A stretch of 64,000 nt of DNA. Source: Alviniconcha marisindica (lineage: Eukaryota; Mollusca; Gastropoda; Provannidae). Shown piece by piece: positions 43,851 through 56,501 of this stretch. The translations under genes were made by a program, and so were the position numbers. The notes beneath the pieces are model-generated. The model saw nothing but the letters and a program-made list of their open reading frames with translations. It had not been told where the DNA came from and did not search any database. The stretch's first letter is position 1. Each line of letters begins with the position of its first letter. Location of the stretch: assembly GCA_018857735.1 (NCBI GenBank), contig JABMCL010000713.1:864501-928500 (forward strand). The letters are read 5' to 3'.

Positions 43851-45700
43851 TTAAAGAAGAAGAAAAGGAAGATATAATACACACAGGAAGGAGATGAAGA
43901 TAAGAAGAAGAGAAAACAGCAATAAGACCCCCCTCACCCCACCCCGCAAAAAACACAAAAACAACAACAAACCGAAAACCATGAAACTATACAGCTGAAC
44001 CCTCTGAATAATAACAACAGAAAAGATGAATTTCTGTGTCAAGGCAAAGTAATTCACTTCTGTGTATATATATATACTGCATTCTCTCCATGTAGATTTG
44101 CTCTTCTATAAGGCAGATTTAAAGTGATTCAGCTATACCTACTATATTCACTTAATACACATATTTGTATTTTATTTCCCTTCGAGGTAAATAGATATTC
44201 ACTGTGATTCAGGCATACCACTGTACTATCTCCATGCAGAATTGTTCATTTAAGACAGAGTTCTGTTAACAAGAAGTAATGACATAATGTTGATGGTCCC
44301 AGTCACATTGTCTTGAAGGGAGTTTCACTGCTTTCACACATATATATATATATAGTTATTATTTATGCTTGTAAATTTCCTAATTTAATGTCCTAAATTA
44401 ATGTTTTTGCTTCACATCCAATTTTTGTCCACTTCTGGGTAACAACTTACCATGTGAAATGCCTTTCGGTCTCTGGAAACAATGTTTTGAAATATTTCTT
44501 ATTAGCAGACATTTCAGATGTCTTTTTCTCTCCTTGCAGTATCCTTCAAAATGTGCCATTTTGCACAGAGTACAAAGACACACGGTCAAAGTGCCAATGC
44601 AGGCAAAAAAATGTGGGTTTGATAAGTGACAGCCATAAACTTAGGAAAACATTTTGGACATACTTGCTAATGTCATGCCAACATTCTTCCACACACTAAC
44701 CGAGTAAGTAGACTATTTTCATGTATCACCATTTTGCAGTCATTTTGTTGCTTTGAACAGGGGCTTGCCCAAACTCCAAGCACTGGTTTACGACATCCTT
44801 ACTTCAACCACTGCCATATTTAGTTACGCCATAGGGTCCAGAAAACTGTCAGCTAACGAGTAGTTTTTTGTTGGTGCTCAAACAGCAGTAAGTTTGTTAC
44901 AAACAACTCAGATTATATCAGACGTTTGTTTTATAACTGACCACGTTGCTTACACCAGCTCAAATAAAACCACAATCGTAGTGAATCGAGACGGAACTCT
45001 TTTTTTTACCCGGGGTGGATGCACCTCATGTTTACGTTCGTGCTTGGACGCTAGGTTGCTTCCATAGTCTTATCAGTACCCAAACCTTTCGGAGGGCGCT
45101 GACCGCAGTCGGTGGACAGCTGCGCGGAGATACAGAGGACCCCCTCAGTGGCGTAACTAAATCTGGCAGAGTTTGGAGGAAGATGCCGGAAAGCGATGCT
45201 CGGAGTGTGGGGCTTGCCCTGAAAAGTTGTACGTTTTGTATTGTCCCCATCAAATTAGCGTTCTTTTTAACTCTTCATCTGTCTTGGATCTTAAGAAAAC
45301 ACTGCTTCATGAGGCTGAATGGGTTTCCACACAGCAAATATTAGCCACAAATGAATAACTACTAAGAGTCAGACGAGACAGCAATTTAGGACGCCAAAAC
45401 AGATGTTACCAGTGAGATCACATACAAAAGGAGATTGAGAGCCACTGTGGTGGTGAAGCCCATACTCACAGCGGTCATGAAGACCATAACATAAACAACC
45501 AGGTGGAAAATAAAAGCAACAGCGCGAAAGAGTCTACAACATAACAAAAATCACAATTGTCCAGTAAAACACAGCCACCATGTTTCACTAAAAGACAAAG
45601 ATAACTTCAAACGCATATGACTTTATTAGCAACAAATAGTACCATCAGCTGCAACAAACCTTTTCAAAATAAGCTAGACCAGTACACACATATGCCACTT
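43851..45700. other. No gene; one unit of a dispersed repeat
   Basis: Unassigned AT-rich DNA to 44800. 44816-45210 shares words with 51480-51560 and 52690-52930 (AACTGTCAGCTA, TTTGTTGGTGGTGCTCAAA-like, GTTTGGAGGA), indicating an unnamed dispersed element. The ORF at 45015-45344 has no recognisable product. Confidence 0.4.
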
Positions 45701-45710
45701 ACAAGACAGC

Positions 45711-46115
45711 CCCAAAATACTTTGCACAGGCACCATACAACTATAGCCTGTGGTTGCTCATGCAAATTTTTTTTTTTTTTGAGAAGTGGACAAAACATGG
45801 CAGGACAAACTGCTGGGGTGGGTGGGAGGAAATTATTCACTAATATGAAAATATCAAAAACTGCTGGGGGGAGGAAATTATTCACTAATATGAAAATATC
45901 ATCTACCCTTCCACATATATATATCCGAAAAAAAATGGGCACAATACTTTGCACAGGCACCATACAACTATAGCCTGTGGTTGCTCATGCAATTTGTTGT
46001 TGTTGACAAATGGACAAAACATGGCAGGGTAAAAAAATGCTGGGGGTGGGAGGAAATTATTGACTAATATGAAAATATCATCTACCCTCCCACAATATAT
46101 ATATATATCTGGAAG
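45711..46115. repeat. 226-bp direct duplication
   Basis: Copy 1 about 45711-45930 and copy 2 about 45940-46115 share CTTTGCACAGGCACCATACA, CTATAGCCTGTGGTTGCTCA, GGACAAAACATGGCAGG and a TATATATAT end. Copy 1 has an extra internal AATATGAAAATATC duplication. Confidence 0.8.
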
Positions 46116-46400
46116 AAAATAAAAAAATAGAGACCTAAACTGAATTTTGCTTCAACAGGCTTAGTACTTTACTGAAATTATTGATAAAAAATAAATTAAA
46201 AAAAGGATGGGTAATGATACTGATAGCCTGTTTTCCTGGCTAAGCAGTGCAGTTCTTCTTCAATTTCGTTAATGTTGGTTTCGTTTGTGTGATACTGAGC
46301 AGAGCAGGTGCTGCTTGGAGCCCTGTATCCAGAGATCAGGTGCAGGACAGGCTAAGATGATGTGCGCCTATAAAAGGAAAGAACTGCACCACGTGCACAT

Positions 46401-46573
46401 CATAGTTCAGGAGCTGTGTGAGAGTCGAGGTGGCCGTCCTGGGCTGTCTGTCCTAATGAGCCTTCTGGTTTCCGTGGATGTAAAGCTATATTGACCCATG
46501 CTTCGGCATTGGTCACAGCTTGTCCCTAATATGTCAACTGATATCTGAGGACATTAAACATCACTTCATCATC
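46401..46573 (+). repeat. Type B SINE bounded by ACGTGCACAT
   Basis: 173 bp, from CATAGTTCAGGAGCTGTGTG to CATCACTTCATCATC. Flanked by ACGTGCACAT at 46391-46400 and 46574-46583. Confidence 0.85.
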
Positions 46574-46583
46574 ACGTGCACAT

Positions 46584-46887
46584 GTGAGCCAGTTTGGCCT
46601 AGCGGTAAGGCGTTAGGCTGGTAAGCGGAAGGACCTCGGTTCGATACCACTTCGGCTCTCCTTTCTCTTCAAAAAGGTTGTGGTTTGTGGACACTGTCCT
46701 GTGACTTTGTCCGTCACTTCCTCTGAAACATTAGAATGGCTCTCATCGCTGCCCATCTTAATGCAAAAGTCGTTCTGGTGGTGACAGTGTAGCGATAGGT
46801 ATATAATCTCCCTCTCCCCCCCCCCCCCCCCACCTCCGTACCCCCTTCCCCCACTTCCTAATAAGCCTCATGGTTTCTGTGGACGTT
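46584..46887 (+). repeat. Type A (tRNA-derived) SINE bounded by ACGTGCACAT
   Basis: 304 bp: tRNA-like head with A-box TGGCCTAGCGGTAAGGC and B-box GGTTCGATACC, the body, a C-rich run, and the tail GGTTTCTGTGGACGTT. Flanked by ACGTGCACAT at 46574-46583 and 46888-46897. With the adjacent type B element, this makes two insertions separated by a shared target sequence. Confidence 0.88.
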
Positions 46888-46902
46888 ACGTGCACATCCT
46901 TT

Positions 46903-47060
46903 CAGTGCTCAGGAGCTGAGTGAAAGTCGAGGGGGCCGTCCTGGGCTCCTGTCCCTAATAAATCTATGGTTTCTGTGGACGTAAAGCAACACTTCAACCA
47001 TCAACCCACGTCTAACAAACTGTGTGAGGATTCTGTGGACGTTAAGCATCATTATTGCTA
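46903..47060 (+). repeat. Type B SINE, third adjacent element
   Basis: CAGTGCTCAGGAGCTGAGTG, GGCCGTCCTGGGCTCCTGTC, TGGTTTCTGTGGACGTAAAG and, after a short gap, a second tail TTCTGTGGACGTTAAGCATC. Similar in layout to 29629-29722. Confidence 0.65.
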
Positions 47061-47211
47061 GCTGCATGAGAGAGGAACATAAATTCTTTTTGATGAGCTA
47101 GATCCAGCACCTGGTGTGCTTGACAACCAGTGGGTAAACAGTACCCTATGGAAGCTGTTCACAGACTAAAAAAGAAAGAGGAAAGCTTTTCCGTTCAGAG
47201 AGAACCTGCTT

Positions 47212-47361
47212 GAGTGCATATGGCCCTTTCTGGGTCCAGTTGAGTGCATATGGCCTTTTCTGGGTCCAGTTGGGTGCATATAGCCCTTTCTGGGTCCAGT
47301 TGGGTGCATATGGCCCTTTCTGGGTCCAGTTGGGTGCATATGGCCCTTTCTGGGTCCAGTT
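47212..47361. repeat. 30-bp tandem repeat, exactly five copies
   Basis: Unit GAGTGCATATGGCCCTTTCT then GGGTCCAGTT at 47212, 47242, 47272, 47302 and 47332. Being 10 codons long it keeps both strands open; the resulting repetitive peptides are not taken as genes. Confidence 0.92.
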
Positions 47362-47753
47362 CAATTCTTTGCACCAGACACAATCCAATGGGAAGTCACT
47401 GAAAACAGGAGTGTACTGACCAGACTGCCAAAAGGACTGAACCTTCAGTGAGACAGAGAGACTTCAGGCGGTACAGCAGAAGAATTGTGTCCCGTACTGG
47501 GAAGAAAGCCAGAATATCAATAGTCTTAAAAATTAAAAAAAGAAAAGAAATATTTATTAATGAAAAAAGAAAAACAAACAAACAAAATCTGAAACAAGAA
47601 CAACTGCTAGCATTCTAAAGCAAGATCCCCCAAAACAGATAAGTCTCTTAGTTCTACATCTTATTGTTCACCGTTTAACCATTGTTTAAGTGTCATTCTG
47701 AAACTGTGTTTTGTCCTAATAAATAGTTTATTTTTTTTAAACCGTTTGTGTTT

Positions 47754-47870
47754 GGATCTTGTTTATCAATGGTTATAGGTTTGCTATGGTCTTTTATTTG
47801 TTTATGAATGGTTACGGGTTTGCTATGGTCTTTTATTTGTTTATCAATGGTTACGGATTTTCTACGATCA
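47754..47870. repeat. 40-bp tandem repeat, three copies
   Basis: TGTTTATCAATGGTTATAGG then TTTGCTATGGTCTTTTATT, restarting at about 47760, 47800 and 47840. Confidence 0.8.
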
Positions 47871-48520
47871 CTGTTGGGCCACTGGCAACAGAGCTCTTCC
47901 GCTGAAGGAAAAGTGCCTGGCTAGCAGTCAGAAACAAAATCGGTCGTCCCAGCTTCAAGTTATTAGTCATTTGAATACTCCCAACTATGGTCGTGAACAA
48001 ATGTTTGCCCAATTAAGAATGGGCTGTAGGGGGCCGAGTAGTATCATGTACAACCCTGAAATTACACACCCATGGAAGAGATGGGGGAACATCAGGGCTG
48101 CTGTGTTCTTTAAGAAAACATGTAATCTCGGTGTAAGACAAAAGATTAACGTTAAACACACCTCCCACATGGTATTGCACATATACACTGACAATAAACA
48201 GGAAAATACACAAAACAAGTCTGCCTAAAATGTTGCAGGGACTCACTGTTAAAGCACCATTACCCTAAAATACTGCTCATTTGTGACACCATAAATTATC
48301 AGAAAAGCAGAAACAACTCAAAGTAATCCACAGAATCTTGAAGTTGAACGCATTTTTCATTCATTTGGTAAATAATACGTTGTTGCTTTTGTGTGTGTGT
48401 GTGTTGTTGTTGTTGGGGAGGGGGTAGTATGGCAGCTGAAGGCATGTCTGCCCCCCCCCCCCCGAAAATCATCAGAATCTGTGTGATATGGTGCCTTCTC
48501 TCTCTCTCTCTGGAGTGTGT

Positions 48521-48595
<75 letters not shown>

Positions 48596-49451
48596 ATGCA
48601 TGCTAAATTAAGTACAACCAAAGTGAAATTTTCAGAATAGTCAGTCAGGAATGTTCCCCACATGCAGAAAATACCACTGTATACAATCATGAAATGGCGC
48701 AGGTGGCACCCACTGAACTCGTCAAATGTGTGGAACATTCTCAGCCCCAGAAAAAGTACAGTACGAACATATCATGTTGGCAGGCAGTATGCTGTCTCAT
48801 ACAGTGACAGCACAAGCAGGCCTTGGAAATTCCACAGAAAAAGAAAAACGTATTTCCATAAATTTTAAGATTTGGCTGTGTTTCTACAGTTTAGCTAAGT
48901 TAAAATAGTGGTGATATTGCACTGTAAACAACACTGCTCTCTTTCCTTCTTTGGTGATGATTAAATTTAAAATTTTTATTTTTTAAACAAACAAAATGAA
49001 GAGATTTAAACAAATTATTTCAAAAAAGGGGAAAATTACGACTTGACTCAGTGACCGATCTGCTGGTAGTTTTCAGTTTGAACTCACCTGGAGGATAATC
49101 TACCCACCTTGGCTGTCCGGGCAAGGGTATTTCTACAACCATGTACAAGTCCTGTATATTACAAGTGGGAACCTACCCTTATCACCCTTGTTTCCCCCCC
49201 CCCCCCGACCCTGTCAGTGTGGGATAGCGGTCAGACTCAAAGCCAGCACCCCAGACAACAGCAGAAGACCCCAACAGCAGAGCACAGGGAAGAGGTGGAG
49301 CTGATCCCAATGGCGGTGGTTAGGTGGATGAGGGCACCAAGCTACAGGTTACTGAAGCTGCGAACACATCCTAAAGCGCCGGAATAATCATCAACATGAT
49401 TGTGGGCGTTGAAGGAAAGAAGAAGAAGTTGGGCAGGATGAACTCATCAGC
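47871..49451. other. No gene; long (TG)n
   Basis: Contains (TG)n at about 48523-48596 next to a (TC)n, and C-runs at 48450 and 49195. An ORF at 49109-49387 has no recognisable product. Confidence 0.5.
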
Positions 49452-49936
49452 CCTGGCAATTCGGCCACTATCCTGGGGAAGGGGGCTCACTCTAAATTTA
49501 AAAAGAAAGAAGATGTGTGACCCACGCTGAGAAGACTTAACAATTTAACCTGGCAATTCGGCCACTATCCTGGGGAAGGGGGGTCACTCTAAATTTAAAA
49601 AGAAAGAATATGTGTGACCCACACTGAGAAGGCTTAACAATTTAACCTGGCAATTCGGCCACTATCCTGGGGAAGGGGGCTCACTCTAAATTTAAAAAGA
49701 AAGAAGATGTATGACCCACGCTGAGAAGACTTAACAAGTTAACCTGGCAATTCGGCCACTATCCTGGGGAAGGGGGGTCACTCTAAATTTAAAAAGAAAG
49801 AAGATGTGTGACCCACACTGAGAAGGCTTAACAATTTAACCTGGCAATTCGGCCACTATCCTGGGGAAGGGGGGTCACTCTAAATTTAAAAAGAAAGAAG
49901 ATGCGTGACCCACACTGAGAAGGCTTAACAATTTAA
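49452..49936. repeat. 97-bp tandem repeat, five copies
   Basis: CCTGGCAATTCGGCCACTAT starts units at 49452, 49549, 49646, 49743 and 49840, each ending TTAACAATTTAA. Period is exactly 97 bp and differences are single bases. Confidence 0.93.
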
Positions 49937-50654
49937 CCCTGCCTTTCCTGAAACTGAACTCAAGTGCTTGCTGAACTCGGTGAACGTTCGATTCACCTCA
50001 GATCACCCCTCAGTGCTAAGGACCGCTTTATGCTGACTTAACTGCAACTGCTTATTTTATTATAACATTAACAGGCACTCCCCTGGAATACTAATTTCAT
50101 ATTATCAACTGATGTGCTCATCTTTTTCTTTTTGAGGTAGGGGAGGGAAATGGGGGAGTAAAATTGAATGATAATGCTCAGTAATAAATGCATTTTACAA
50201 TGCCGAATCTCTCTAATTACAGTAGAGGGTAACTTCCATGGCAGAGTAGTGCTGCTTTACTAGGCTTGTGTGTTTATGTGTAAGTGGTCTGACCATTTAA
50301 AAAATTTTTTTTTTTTATCAGAAGGTTAGTCAGTGCTTGGACTACAACATCCTGTCAAAACACAGCATCACCTCGGGATGACGTGGCGCCAGAAGGTACT
50401 ACCATCCCTTTTTGCATTCGTCAAATCTCTGATTGATGCAACTTTTCCACGAATGCAGATATATATATATGGATTGTTTTATGCACCAGTCATCATCACA
50501 TTCCAAGTGTCCACAATCAGATACAACACAAATGATGGCCTCCATATGAACAGTAGTAGTAATTGGATTTTAATGTCCTGTCAACCACACAGGGTCACCT
50601 CAGGACAATCAAACTCCGGTCATAAGCAAATAAACATTTCTAAACTCTTCTCAC

Positions 50655-50722
<68 letters not shown>

Positions 50723-51272
50723 AACCCTCTGTCAGGTCAATCTACAAAACCAACCATAAAAGCAAACATAAAACATACATACACAAACATCAGACACAAA
50801 TTTTCGAAGTTAGTCCCTTCAATATTACCCCTGTTAAAAGAGCACATAAGGCTAGGACATGCTGGTATGTCGACCATTCCGTCTAATTTATCGATACCAT
50901 GTTAAAGAAAAATATAAAAAAGGAATGGACAGTCACAATATAAAATTAAAAAATGTTTATATAAATGCATAATGGCAAATACCAGTGCCATATGGCAGCA
51001 AGCTGCACATACCACCTACCAGCTATCATCTCCTAGCAGCTCAACAAGAGCCATACAAAAAAGCCACAGAACACAAGTGAAGAAGAGAATATTCAACTTT
51101 TCAAGACAACACTACCGGCGTCAGTTTCACATATTACACGCTAGTCCCTTTGAGGATCCACGATGAATGGTGAAGTTCTGCAAGGTGGCAGAGGAACAAA
51201 GCAGAAAGAACTTGGAGTATTGGACTTGGACAAAAAGGATGAGGCAAATACCCTCTCTGCCCTTCACCTGGT
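49937..51272. other. No gene; (TA)n microsatellite
   Basis: (TA)n at about 50656-50720 inside a 190-residue open frame (50333-50905) that is repeat-driven. Nothing else recognised. Confidence 0.5.
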
Positions 51273-51468
51273 TACTAAGATTAACCAGATGAAGATGCTG
51301 AGGTGCAACTACTTACTAAAATCCTTTTCAGGGCCATGAGTTTCAGTTTGCAGCATCCTTCCTCCCAACGTACTAAGATTAACCAGATGAAGATGTTGAG
51401 GCGCAACTACTTACTAAAATCCTTTTCAGGGCCATGAGTTTCAGTTTGCAGCATCCTTCCTCCAACCA
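51273..51468. repeat. 98-bp tandem duplication
   Basis: TACTAAGATTAACCAGATGA at 51273 and 51371, extending through GCAGCATCCTTCCTCC in both copies with two or three differences. Confidence 0.88.
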
Positions 51469-51479
51469 TTGCCAAGATT

Positions 51480-53690
51480 GGTTCTGCCATAGGTCTCCAA
51501 AAAAACTGCAGGGCTCCCATTAGCGAGTATTTTAAGGAGGTCCCTGGGACTCCCTGCTACAACTTTCAGAGGGCCCCTGGTCAGTTTTAAATGGTCAAGT
51601 CTAATATGAAACGGCAGCTGTGCTGAAGTATTCTGCTTTGCATATGATGTCCTTTGTCCTTTCTACAACTAGCTCGGTTCTGGGTTCAGTTCTGTCAGAC
51701 AATGTCACTTTTAGTTGTACACTTGCAGGTTTGTTGGCTTATTATAACTGTAATACAAATGGGTTTATTCAAATGCCTAATCTCATAGTTCTCCAAGTCA
51801 GTATTACTCTGGTGGTTGGCAGCCCTGCCAGTTCTATAGACGTGTTTTAGTAGCATCCATCTGTCAGTATTAAAAGGATTTTTAAGTAGCATAGTAAGAT
51901 AGCAAAACATGTGGCACTTTCAAACACAAGACCATTACAAAATATCTGTCTGAAATGATAATGCTCTGAATCTGTGAAACAGATCAAAACCAAACAGAGA
52001 ATGAGGGCAGCAACCTTGTAAATTGCAAATGGAGAACAGGGCAATACAAATAGCTAAGGTTGATTTCATAATTAAAGGCATGTGTCGTAGGTCTTAGTTG
52101 CCCCCCCTGATTACCACCGTACCACTTTTAACAGAATTTACTACAGAAACTCTATTGATCGTTTGAGACAGCTGGAAATTCACAACAAATTATCATCATG
52201 TTAGAAGCCTTCTTACTGACAGCTGTACACTGAGACAGATTTGTATTTAATCCTCTGCTTCTTTGAATGATTTCTTGTATATTTAATATCAAACCTTTTA
52301 GAAGCAGAAGACTGAAACGTCTCACAATGCAGAGTATATAATTTTATAAAGCATTGCCATGCCTTGGTTGTTACCTTGGTGTGTACTGGTGTATTTGTGC
52401 CTGACTGTAGATGTTGCAGTGCCCTGTGTAATCCTCTGTATCTCATGAAGTTTGGGAGAATGTGTTTATGTCACTTGTCAGCAAACAAAGTCAGCGTCAG
52501 GCAGCTGTTAGTTTTAGAGGGAAGATGTGGTGGGGCTAGTTTTCATAGGACCGCATTTTCAGTCAGTCAGGAACAGGTCTGGACTGAGGCAAAAAATCAA
52601 CAACCTGGCAAATTTTTAGTGCATCCCATGGGACCTTCTAGACTTAAGCTTAGTGCATCCTTTTCAGTTCTAGAGTGTAAAGGATGCACATTTGTGCATT
52701 AATGGGAGCCCTGAACTGTCAGCTAGCTATTTCTTTTGTTGGTGGTGCTCAAATGGCAGTGAGCACAGATAATTTAAGTTGACATTTTATTTTTTAATTT
52801 TTTATCAGGTTGCATTTCTTTCATAACCGTGCACAATATGAAACGGTGTCACCAATTAAGGCTGGGTTTGGAGGAGGGGTGCAGGAAAGTGGGGCTCGGT
52901 GTAAAGGCTAGGAGATGATGGACCACAAGGCCTGTCCTTAAACTTTAAAGCTGGTCTCACCAACAACAGCAAGCAGATGAGAGCTGGCAGAGGCTATGCT
53001 GCCCCAAAACTAGGGTGATGGTGTGTTGCAGGTTTGCTTCCCGGACAGATCCAGCAGGTACTACTTTACAGATAAGCCAGCCGGGGCCACACGGAGGCCA
53101 GAGACACTTTTGCTGCTCCTTGCCCCACTTGGGATGGACTAAGAACTTGAACATAGCTGTAGCCATGCAGTCAGGCTTAAACCTCAGGGCCTGCTGTGGG
53201 TCAGGTCAAAGTGTGAATGATTAGTCATGTGCAGACACGCACAGCTGACTTAATGCTTCACAAGTCATAACAGCGGCACAGTCTGGAAGCCACTAGGAGC
53301 TCAAAAACATCATGAAAGAGAACAAAGCACGAGCTAGCTTATGCAATACAATAAGCAGCTGTATTGATTAGAGATATAAGCAGCTGTATTGATTAGAGAT
53401 CGCTTTTCTGACACACACAGCATAAGCCATCTCACCTTCACTTCCTGTTTTTGTAATTACACAAAAAACACCAATAATACATTTTTCATACATCAAATAA
53501 TTCCAAGCTGTTCACATATTAAATCTGACGCATTGAAATCATATCAATACGCAATACGAATCAGGCAAGATAATCAGCGATCATTCGAGAAAGTACTGTA
53601 AAGACTTGCTGATGCAATGTATTCAAGGCAACAAAAGAAAAATAAGGGTGGAAGGGGGCTGTAGAAAGATGGAGACAGAGAAAGAGAGGG
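51480..53690. other. No gene; dispersed-repeat remnants
   Basis: 51480-51560 and 52690-52930 resemble 44816-45210. 53015-53220 contains open frames on both strands with no recognisable domain. A 28-bp direct repeat with GCAGCTGTATTGATTAGAGA is at 53354-53400. Confidence 0.4.
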
Positions 53691-53692
53691 AG

Positions 53693-54525
53693 AGAGCGGT
53701 GTGAGACTGACAGCGGTGTGAGACTGAGAGCGATGTGAGACTGAGAGTAGTGTGAGATTGAGAGCGGTGTGAGACTGAGAGCGGTGTGAGACTGAGAAAG
53801 AGGTGCGAGACTAAGAGCGGTGTGAGACTGAGAGCGGTGTGAGACTGAGAGCGGTGTGAGACTGAGAAAGAGGTGTGAGACTAAGAGCGGTGTGAGACAG
53901 AGAAAGAGGTGTGAGACTGAGAGCGGTGTGAGATTGAGAGCAACGTGAGACTGAGAGAGGTGTGAGATTGAGAGCAGTGTCAGACTGAGAGCAGTGTGAG
54001 ACTGAGAGAGGTGTGAGACTGAGAGCGGTGTGAGATTGAGAGCAGTGTCAGACTGAGAGCAGTGTGAGACTGAAGAGAGGTGTGAGATTGAGAGCGGTGT
54101 GAGACTGAGAGAGGTGTGAGACTGAGAGCGGTGTGAGATTGAGAGCAGTGTGAGACTGAGAGCAGTGTGAGACTGAGAGAGGTGTGAGATTGAGAGCGGT
54201 GTGAGACTGAGAGAGGTGTGAGACTGAGAGCGGTGTGAGATTGAGAGCATGTGAGACTGAGAGCAGTGTGAGACTGAGAGAGGTGTGAGACTGAGAGCGG
54301 TGTGAGACTGAGAGAGATGTGAGACTGAGAGAGGTGTGAGACTGAGAAAGCGGTGTGAGACAGAGCGGTGTGAGACTGAGAGAGATGTGAGACTGAGAAG
54401 GTGTGAGACTGAGAGCGGTGTGAGATTGAGAGAGGTGTGAGACTGAGACAGGTGTGAGACTGAGAGCGGTGTGAGATTGAGAGAGGTGTGAGACTGAGAC
54501 GGTGTGAGACTGAGAGCGGTATTTG
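53693..54525. repeat. 17-bp minisatellite (GTGTGAGACTGAGAGCG), about 48 units
   Basis: Short degenerate units alternating GAGAGCGGTGTGAGACT, GAGAGAGGTGTGAGACT and AAAGAGGTGTGAGACT. Long minus-strand frames rich in SLSVSHL come from this array and are not genes. Confidence 0.9.
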
Positions 54526-54599
54526 AGATGGAGAGAGTGATTATGATGATGAAGACTGGTAGAGCATGAAAACATATATAATAGCATGCTCTCTGCAGA

Positions 54600-54622
54600 G
54601 AGGGGGGAGGAGGAGGAGGAGG

Positions 54623-54690
<68 letters not shown>
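54600..54690. repeat. GGA/(AG)n microsatellite
   Basis: GGAGGAGGAGGAAGAGG leading into about 30 AG dinucleotides. Confidence 0.9.
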
Positions 54691-54695
<5 letters not shown>

Positions 54696-55089
54696 ATTCA
54701 CTGCCATTGTAATCACATCAAACAACAGCCCTGGACTTTGGTCAAGCACTCTGACTTTCATGCTGGCAGTGAAAAAAAGAATGTGCAGGATGGACAGATC
54801 AAAACGTAGAATCAGAGATTTTTTTAACCTTCCACAAAATCATGAACAAGCATGAAACATAAAATGATACATATCAGCTCTGTACACTTGTGACTGAAAA
54901 TATACAGCAGCTGTGGACACGGAAGGCAGCTAGAACCCGTAGAACTTCAATGCATTGTTAGAATGAGAAACACAGTGAAACTCTCCCAGTAAACATCCCT
55001 AAAAATGATTCCAAAGTGTTTTGATTATAGGCAGTTATGGTCATTACAGCCAGCATGCAGCCAAAATGAGGCTGGATTCAACTTCCCGC

Positions 55090-55445
55090 ATCCAATTTGG
55101 TTAATTTATTCCCAAGAAGGCCTGGATCATATTGTGTGAAACTGGCCCGGATCCATTCTGGATGGCCTGGTCAGGTTTTGGCCAAATGGATCTGGTTCAG
55201 AAGCAAGCCAGTGCGCAAGAATTATTGGGCCCAGTCCCGGCTGAATGCTGCTGGCCTGCTACCAGTTCCCTACTTTCAGACTCGGTTGCGTTCTTCCACA
55301 GAGAGCCCAGATGATATTGTGCAAAACCAGCCCGGATCCAGTTTGGTTCTAGCTGACTGTGTCAGGTTTGGGCCAAATGGATCCAGTCCGGAAGCAAGTC
55401 GGTGTGCAAGAATCATCTGGCGCGCTTCCAGCCAATGCTTCTGAG
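55090..55445. repeat. Diverged direct duplication, unit about 186 bp
   Basis: Shared words in order in both halves: ATATTGTG, AACTGGCCCGGATCC / AACCAGCCCGGATCC, GTCAGGTTTTGGCCAAATGGATC / GTCAGGTTTGGGCC, AGAAGCAAG / GGAAGCAAG, GCAAGAAT. About 75-80% similar by eye. Family unknown. Confidence 0.6.
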
Positions 55446-55518
55446 CAAGCTGATCCAGATCCGATCTGGCATGTTTACTGGGTATAATGCATACATAGTG
55501 CACACTCAAAGGTCATCT

Positions 55519-55819
<301 letters not shown>

Positions 55820-56501
55820 TTCTTCTTTTTGGAACTGATCTTGTGCTAGTTTCCAGAACAAATGAACCCGGTCAAATTAGATGAGATCGCCGTGATGGGT
55901 GCAAAATGGGTCCAGCAGCAGCAACAAAAGGTTCCCGAATGAAGAGTTGAGTACAGGTTCTAGTAGCTTCCGACTCCAGCTCCACTGCCTGCTCTTTCGA
56001 TCAAGATCAGGACTGGAGTTCTTCACCAAGACTGAGAAAGGAAAGGAACTGTCGTCTTGGGCTGAGAAGGAAACCGTGTTTCCAACAAAATAACGGAAGT
56101 AATTGAAAAGATAATATTATCAGGCGTTAAGTCTGTTTTTACTTTCTTCTTCTTCTTCTTCTTCTTTTTTTCTTTAAAAGAAGAACAACAAAAAATTATG
56201 CACAAAGTAGGCAATGAATAAATCACCAGAAAACTGATCAACAAGAGAGAGAAGAAAAAAAATCACTATACACAGTCACAGCCAGCCATCAGCAGAAAAC
56301 AAAATCACTGATCAGCATCAACTAATCTGATAATAAACACCTGTCCAACAGTAGCACCAAGAAAGTCTTTGGGCTGCTGAATAGTCAATGCTTGACTAGA
56401 AGAGATGCCAGAGGAGCGCAGGGGTGGTACGTGGCTGAGGTGGGGTGGGGTGGGGTGGGGTGGCAGGGTGGGGAGGGGAGTACTGGAAGCGGGTGTTGTT
56501 C

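Noticed and set aside
45015..45344. 109-codon plus-strand ORF near a CpG-containing stretch
   Set aside because: No domain recognised, and part of the sequence recurs as a dispersed repeat near 52.9 kb.
49109..49387. 92-codon plus-strand ORF
   Set aside because: Gln/Pro-rich peptide with no recognisable family, no supporting splice sites or homologous words; left unannotated.
50333..50905. 190-codon plus-strand ORF
   Set aside because: Crosses a (TA)n tract giving an Ile-Tyr run; flanks have no recognisable domain or splice support.
53561..54761. Two overlapping minus-strand ORFs of 229 and 237 codons
   Set aside because: The peptides are SLSVSHL-type repeats translated from the 17-bp minisatellite and an (AG)n tract; no start context, splice sites or domain.
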